Origin: Paramarasmius palmivorus
Taxonomy: Eukaryota > Basidiomycota > Agaricomycetes > Agaricales > Marasmiaceae
Length of the DNA stretch: 64,000 nt
Assembly: GCA_037176845.1 (NCBI GenBank)
Contig: JAYKXP010000078.1
Coordinates: 186,001 to 250,000 of the forward strand
Reading direction: 5' to 3'
This document shows positions 57,859-64,000 of the stretch, piece after piece. The position numbers and the translations under genes are program-made. Within the stretch, counting starts at the first letter, position 1. Each line of letters starts with the position of its first letter. The notes under the pieces were generated by a model. The model saw nothing but the letters and a program-made list of their open reading frames with translations. It made no database searches and was not told the origin of the DNA.

Positions 57859-60800
57859 CTATCGGTTCTTGCAGCTAGTTCCCTTCACCTGAGAGATCCT
57901 AGATGGGTTGTTTCTGAACTCGGCCTGATGTTCCGTCTTCTCCGAAAGTATCTCCTTGACACGAGGTACCAATACCGACGACACAAAGGTTCGAAGGCGG
58001 CTACGGTGTGTCTTGATTCGAGAAGTTGGCGGTAATACCTCTAGCACTGAGCATTCACCATGAGCCTCAGGCTTTGGCACTGCCAGCTACCATCGTTCTT
58101 CGTCCAAGTAGTTATTTAAGCTGCGAAGAAAACCAGAATTAGATAACGAAAACACCTCAAGCGAGAAATACGACATACCAACGCCACGAATGCCGAGCAA
58201 CCCCAGTAACCACCTAATGCCAAACTCTGACCATCGAGGCATAACGCGCAATGTCCAATCTCCAGACCCGTGGACGGCCAAAAACGCCACTTCGTCTTAG
58301 CTGTAGGAAGGTGCGAGAACACATTCAACTCCGGATCAACCGAATTATCACCTTCCAGGTCCAGAAGCTCGACGAAAGCGATGAAAGGTACCGGGAGGCA
58401 CTTCCTTTCAAGACCAGCATCAATAAACCGATAGCCAAGGCGAACAGGTACGATACCCTTCTAAGTAGAAGGCCAAAGAACTGCTCAAGTGAGTCAAGCT
58501 GGGCGCGTACTGTGAACGAAAGAACTGTCAGCTAAAGCTTGAAAACACGGGAACAGTACCCACCGAACATACTGTTGTGTTCCCAGCCCCAGTACAACAG
58601 GTTCGTAATCTACCCCTTTATAAGCCGGCTGGTGATCTTTAGCCTGTGCTTGGATCATAAGAGCTACACGAAATCAATGCTTGCGAGGTAGAATAGGGTG
58701 CTAGGCCATTGCCGGAAAGGCTCATGCGACGACATGATGCTGACGACGACGAAAGAAAGAAAAGTTGGGTTTGGATGTCGGTATTGAAGGGTTTCCACAA
58801 GCACCGATTTTTTCTCCATGTCCTTGGTCGAAGGAGTTAGTCAAAGTCGTGCATCATGAGTCAGGGTACCCCCAAGATATGGTGATAGTTTGATAGAGCT
58901 GAGGAAAACATATTGAGCATGAAAAATCTCAAGATGATCCCCAATGAGTCGGGGTATGCAAAGTCGATAACGCAAAGAGCATTGAGATCGAGTGTATCTC
59001 CGCAACGCTGATAGTGGTCCCCGTTAGGCCGAGTTGCTGATGTAAGATCTTGGGTATAAGCAGATGTACTCCAGCCGGGGTGTTGCGCCCTTCGATAGAA
59101 GATACATCCATACCTCCCATCTAAATGAACACCAACAACTCCGGAACACCTTGATTTTGGGCTAGTGCGACGCTTGGTGCCATATAACCGCTAGCAACCG
59201 CCGCACTCCAATGGCGAATGCATCGTGCGTGACATCGCTTACACATTGGTTTTACGAGCTCGATGACCTCTCTATTCGGAATACCAAGATAGCGAATGGG
59301 TGAAGCCTCGAGGCCATTTGTTGCGAGGAACGATCAGCCTCGAGGTGGAAGGTTCTACACGTGCGCTGAGAACCATGTCTCGAGGCCGCTTCACCTGCAG
59401 CACCACTTGCCGCAGCTATGGCCTCTGTGTTTAAAGTACGTTGCGAAACACCGGGGTTGGAGGTTGCCAAGGGCGTAGAGAATGACAAGCCTAATCATCC
59501 GAGGAAAAGCTGTCCCAACCGTTTCCGCGTCTTGACAGTCAGTGATCGTGAGCACGACTTGTATCCGAGGCTTCGAGTGTTTGGTAAAGGAAAGTCCTGT
59601 ATTCGAGATAACATCCACCTTGGATAGATCCCTGTGAAAGGTAAGCAGTCAGCATAGCACTTTGATGCCTATTGCGTCGACATGCATACCTTATCAAAGG
59701 ACAACCCCATCGAACGACGTGAGGTTTCGTCACCACAGAGCCCAGATACTTGAACGCCCATGTCCGTAGATAGACCAGCATCGATGAAACTGGAATACCA
59801 AGGGCGGCGGCTGAGACGTATCCATAAAGGCTGCATGATGCCTAAAGGTTAGATGGGGCTGTTCGGGTTTTGACTTGCGAGCTCCTGATGTACTGACTTT
59901 GGGCAAGAACTATGAACGAAAGAATGTCTATCAGCCAAAGCCTAAAAACACGCCAAGGACACCCACCGAACGTTTTGCCGCATTCCTAGCCCAGATACGA
60001 TAAAGGATACGCCTTCTTGCACAGGCCATTCGCGGAGCCATCATCATGACGTCGCCCGTGAAAAAGGAGGAGATTGAGGTTGAATGTTGATATTGAACGT
60101 TGAACGGTTACCATGAGCACTAGTCTTCGCTAGACCCATCCGCCCTTGACCATTGCGCATCCCAAAGAATGCACAAGCTATTCCGACTCGAGATGTGGTA
60201 TTATCGATAAAGGTATGGAAAGAGGTATCGATGATAGGTAACCCCGTGGTGGATGCGTGATACGCCCATTTTCCAGGCCTATGAGAACCAGAGGATATCT
60301 GGCCTGGTACGCGAGACGAATTTTGGGTACCAACGCCGCGAGCCAACGTGAACGAGCTGGCGAATGTTGCGTTCTCGGTGAGGGACACCGGCAGCAACTC
60401 TAGGTATGCATGGGTCCCATACAGCGGCTAGCGGCTGCCAGCTACCACATTCAAGTGGAACCGAACTATCTCTGCGCAACAACTCGTGGCTCGATGGTAT
60501 TCCCACTTCCTGCGAGACATCGCCTATGACACCCACGTCGACATTGGTAAAGCAACCACCGAGCGTTACGAGTCTGATGAAGGCCGAGGTGACTACCCAC
60601 CGCCCCGGAATCCAAACTCGAATTCAGGTTGTGAAGTACAGGATGAGGATGCGAGGTGTAGGTGTAGGAGTTGGGATTGGTGGATGAATAGAGCGTTGGT
60701 ACTCGCGGCTGTTGACGGTATGGAGTATATGTGGGTCTGGGAGTAGAAGTTTTCGGTGTGACTGGAGAGCTAAGGTATTCTTTACGGTGCTGTGGACAAC

Positions 60801-61330
60801 AAGGTGTCAGAAAAACGCGTCGAAAAGGGAGAACAAAAAGGGAGACTGCTCACCTGAATGTACCTCTGGGATGCGAGTTCCAACCAAACTCGATACTCAG
60901 AATCCTTCCTGAGCACGATAACCTTCTCATTATTAACCATCGGACACCAGGAGTTTGTTCGTGCCTGTATGGAGTATGCAAGGCGAGTTTGGCCGGGGCC
61001 AAAGGAGCGGAAGAGCAATTGGTAGGCAAGGGGTGGCCAAATGCAGCTGAGGAGGCGTTTGTAAGCCGTGTGCGAGAAAGGGAGTAGAGGAGGAGGAGAA
61101 TAACGGAGTGGAGGTGTTTTAGTGGAATCTTGAGTGCTAGCGATGGATGTGCGGAGTAGCCTGAGCCAGGCGTGAGCTTGTGTGGAGGAGGCTATGGAAC
61201 AGGCTGGGTGTCGGGGAGCGTCTTTTTGGAAGATGATAAAGCATTGTCGAGGGCGTAGTCATCCAGCTGTAGGTGTACTTGGGTTGGAAGAGATGTAAGG
61301 AACGCGAAAAATATTGAGCAAAAACAACAT
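57859..61330 (-). pseudogene. Family X copy U8 (decayed; part duplicated)
   Basis: Minus-strand landmarks: an exon YSIQARTNSWCP to LELASQRYIQ (60860-60980) joined to the conserved intron near 60810; GDVSQEVGIPSSHELLRR near 60490; a GTGGGTGTC donor near 59963; SFIDAGLSTDMG near 59790; ATSNPGVSQRTLNTEAI near 59450; DVTHDAFAIGVRRLLAV near 59215; a second GGTGGGTAC donor near 58560; GYRFIDAGLERK near 58425; and a GTATGTCG donor near 58180. The GGTGGGTAC and FIDAGL landmarks appear twice, so a piece of the unit is tandemly duplicated inside this copy. No open protein spans them. Confidence 0.45.
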
Positions 61331-61339
61331 ACCTCAAAA

Positions 61340-62290
61340 GTCAACGCGCCATGCCTTGGGTATTTCCAGGTTCCATTCTACTGGGAAGTATATTAGCACT
61401 CGTAAGAGGAACATGGAATAATTGAACGTACCATTAGACCTGCAAAGAGACGTGGAAGAGATGGTCGTCGTTTTGAGCAAAGATCAATTGCCGGCGGCAA
61501 ACGCTATCTGCTTCCACTTTACCACATCGAAAGCTCTCCCATGCGACCACCTCTTCCAACGTCAACACAGGTACATCTTCTATACATCCCTGGTGGTATA
61601 TCACGTCAAATTTATTCTTCAAAGCAAACCGACGCATCGTTGTGCCTCCAACCTTTGGTATCTCCGGCAAATTGATCATTGCCAAATATAATGTGCGTTA
61701 TCACAGTCTTTAGGGATTCAACCAATCTTCAACTCATCTCCAGCTTTCATAGCGTTGGATCTTCCTGAGATATGACCTTGGGGTACTCGATATATCCCTC
61801 AAATTCAATACCAGAGCGTGAATCCCGCGGCGAGCTTCAACTCCACCACCGCGGACTCTACTTACGGCCTGAAAGCCTGGAAATTATTGGAAGGAGATAT
61901 TGTCGTTGTGAGGACACAATGTGAGGATCACGATCCTCAGGTCAACCGTAATAATAGGGTATGTTCTTCCCGTCAATCATAGTCTCATCCTTTTTACCAT
62001 CTCATATCATAGCTTCAGCCTGAGCACATTCGGCGCAAGATCAGGGAACTCGTATCTTGATTTCACGGCACCCATGAGTTTGAAGGATATAGATACGTCG
62101 AGTATGATATCGTACTGCTGAACCACACAGGCTGCGACATAGATCATGGGCGACAACTGCTACTAGCTATGGTATTCAATGGAGCAATATAAACGAATAT
62201 TTCTACTACTTCGGTACACTTTCATGGTGTCTACTGACGCCTTAATCCTGCCTATCCTTATTTGAACGATAACTAATCGGATTGAGGCTG
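61340..62290 (+). pseudogene. Family Z copy U8
   Basis: An intron at 61388-61437 with donor GTATATTAGCACTCG matches that of U1. It is followed by LQRDVEEMVVVLSKDQLPAA and TTSKALPCDHLFQRQH, the cleanest reading of the head-to-head exon in the window. The GTGCG donor near 61692 and the ATCATAG acceptor near 62012 are conserved. The 3' part is short and frame-broken. This copy and U1 are the best starting points for a consensus of family Z. Confidence 0.4.
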
Positions 62291-64000
62291 CAAAGAACGC
62301 GACAATCAGCTAGCGAATCACTGTGGCGAGATAAGATACAACATACCAACGCTACGAATGCCGAACACCGCTCCGGAGGATGCTAACACGCATACGGTTC
62401 GCCTCCTTTTCTCCTCGCTACACCGCTCGGGTCAACGGCCATAGACCACAATCCTTCCCCATGTCCTGTGCAGTACCATGGTCGTGTCCCACTTTACGAT
62501 AGCTTCCTATACGACTCAACGCCATGCTTTCATATCCACGTTCACAACATCCACTAGCGAAGAGCTGGGCTAATGCGCTCGAAACGCAAGACACCGTCAT
62601 CTCCACGCCGGTCAACTCCTTGACATTGTCGTAGGATTAGTAGGCCACGATTGATTGGCAAATGACTAGTCTCCCTGTAAGTTCAACATGCGTATCGGTT
62701 AGTACTACTAAAGGTGGTGCAAAAACGACGGTTACTTACCAATGGCGATCTGTAAACTATTCACTAGCTCATGGCTTGCTGAGCTGCTTCATAGAACTTT
62801 TTACCTTGACCCGAGCACCGTCCGCCAGTGGTTCAATACGGCGAGAGGAAATAGTACCATCGAAGATGCTGGTTGTCGATGGTTCGGAAGGTGAAGCGGG
62901 AAGTACGCCCAATAGAACGCGGGATGTCCATCTCATGAGCGCCCGAATGGATGTACACGAGGAACCGGCGCGTTTGGTACCCAAGGCAACTCGGAGTTTG
63001 ATTTGATATTTGTTCCTATGAAGCACACAGCATCAGTAAGGCGCGAGTTGAAGAAAGCGACAAAAACACTCACTGAAAGGTGAGGATAGTCTTTCGCCCA
63101 CTGGTTCGCCCAGCATCCAACTCGTAACGCGAGTAGCCTTGATAGCTTGGGATATCGAGGCCACATCTCTACGTCTATGCAAGGTAGATAGATGTTGGTC
63201 TTGCGCAGCTCGGAATGTCCAAGTCCTATTTGAGGAGAAGGTCGAGGAGACGCGGGTTTAGTTCAGAATTGAGTCTTCGGGGCAAGGTGTAGTATTGCCA
63301 TGGTTAGCGGGGATGATATCGGGAAACGAGTGGATAAAGGTGCCGAATGCTCTAACACGATTCGGCTGCGAAAATGTTGAAGGGAAGACAGTCCAATGTC
63401 TATATCATGGGCAGCGGCTACTAAGGACAAGGATCTATCAATGAGATAGTCGAAAGTAAAACAGCAGGTCATTTCCTTACCTCAGGATGACACGTACAAA
63501 AAGAACTCCACGAGACCCAGGTTCCGATACGAAAACAAAAATCTTCGATGCTGGTTTCAGGTCAGATGAGCAAAGGCCTAGGGTTGCCGCGCTGGATTGG
63601 GGTGGTTGCTGCTGGTGACGAGGCTTTCACGTCAGAAAGACGAAAGTAAGAGAACTACAAGAACACTTACCTTGACATAGATACCCTTTCACCAACCAAA
63701 TCCACCGTTCAGGTCGAAGCCACGCCGACTTTTCATCCATACGAACTAGCTTCTAGCCCCTCCCAATATCCAGATAGTACTTTGTGGTAGACGCAGCTAT
63801 ACATAAAACTGTCAGCAACGATAAGGCCAACTGCACAAATTCAAACGATGATACTTACCGGAGAACCCACGGACTATGGACACCCCAGTGCCTCAGTCTG
63901 TATAACTAGAGTTTATCGAGCTCACAAAGCCGGTAGCCGATGTTGAACATTAACCTGAGGACTTGAACACGACACCGAGCTCTTCCGCTTGGGTTTCTAG
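62290..64000 (-). pseudogene. Family X copy U9 (runs off the window)
   Basis: Minus-strand landmarks: a GTATGTTGTATC donor near 62345, the NKYQIKLRVALGTKRAGSSC exon near 62960, a TTTCATAG acceptor near 63015 with a GTGAGTGTTTTTGTC donor near 63075, and the ISQAIKATR block near 63140. The 5' end lies beyond 64000. Confidence 0.4.

Noticed and set aside
7326..64000. X/Z divergent pairs as homeodomain mating-type genes (HD1/HD2)
   Set aside because: The divergent pair layout and strong divergence are suggestive, but no WFxNxR homeodomain helix was found in any frame of the better copies.
1..64000. tRNA, rRNA or CRISPR features
   Set aside because: No stretch with a plausible tRNA cloverleaf, no rRNA core sequence and no evenly spaced short direct repeats were found; CRISPR would not be expected in a fungal genome.

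Overview
The window looks like a gene-poor, repeat-rich stretch of a filamentous basidiomycete (Agaricomycete-type) nuclear genome. The evidence is short GT-AG introns (about 42-64 nt), no operons or ribosome binding sites, and four copies of a membrane protein gene with the N-terminal architecture of the fungal DUF6535 family. No RNA gene, CRISPR array or virus was recognised. Gene models were built by eye from splice sites and paralogue comparison, so exon edges are proposals.

Layout. 1-3063: 3' flank of a DUF6535 copy, split by a TIR element (E3, 785-2750). 3064-4044: 5'-truncated DUF6535 copy A. 4090-5040: degraded spliced sequence. 5192-6707: an intact two-exon single-pass membrane protein gene. 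7326-13330: an inverted copy (U1) of a repeated unit. 13407-16098: intact DUF6535 gene B. 16099-29055: B upstream block, then units U2-U4. 29056-30653: TIR transposon E1 with a 7-bp target duplication. 30661-33136: C downstream block. 33137-38238: DUF6535 pseudogene C, split by TIR element E2. 38239-50200: C upstream block, then units U5-U7. 50600-52782: D downstream block. 52783-56015: intact DUF6535 gene D. 56016-64000: D upstream block, then units U8-U9.

The repeated unit is about 4.2 kb (19.93 to 24.08 to 28.25 kb, and 41.81 to 46.08 kb, measured on one landmark). It appears to hold two divergent, many-intron gene families, neither of which I recognise. I call the long one X (about 3 kb or more) and the short one Z (about 1 kb); they sit head to head. 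Splice sites and short peptides are shared between copies, but most copies have stops and frameshifts, so this looks like a decaying tandem array. X lies on the minus strand in every unit except U1.

B, C and D each carry similar upstream material followed by X/Z units. A, C and D also share a downstream block. The window is therefore best read as a macro-repeat (downstream block, DUF6535 gene, upstream block, X/Z units) amplified several times and then broken by DNA transposons, truncation, inversion and local sequence homogenisation. Only the 5.2 kb gene, DUF6535-B and DUF6535-D look intact; the Z copy of U1 is a weaker candidate.
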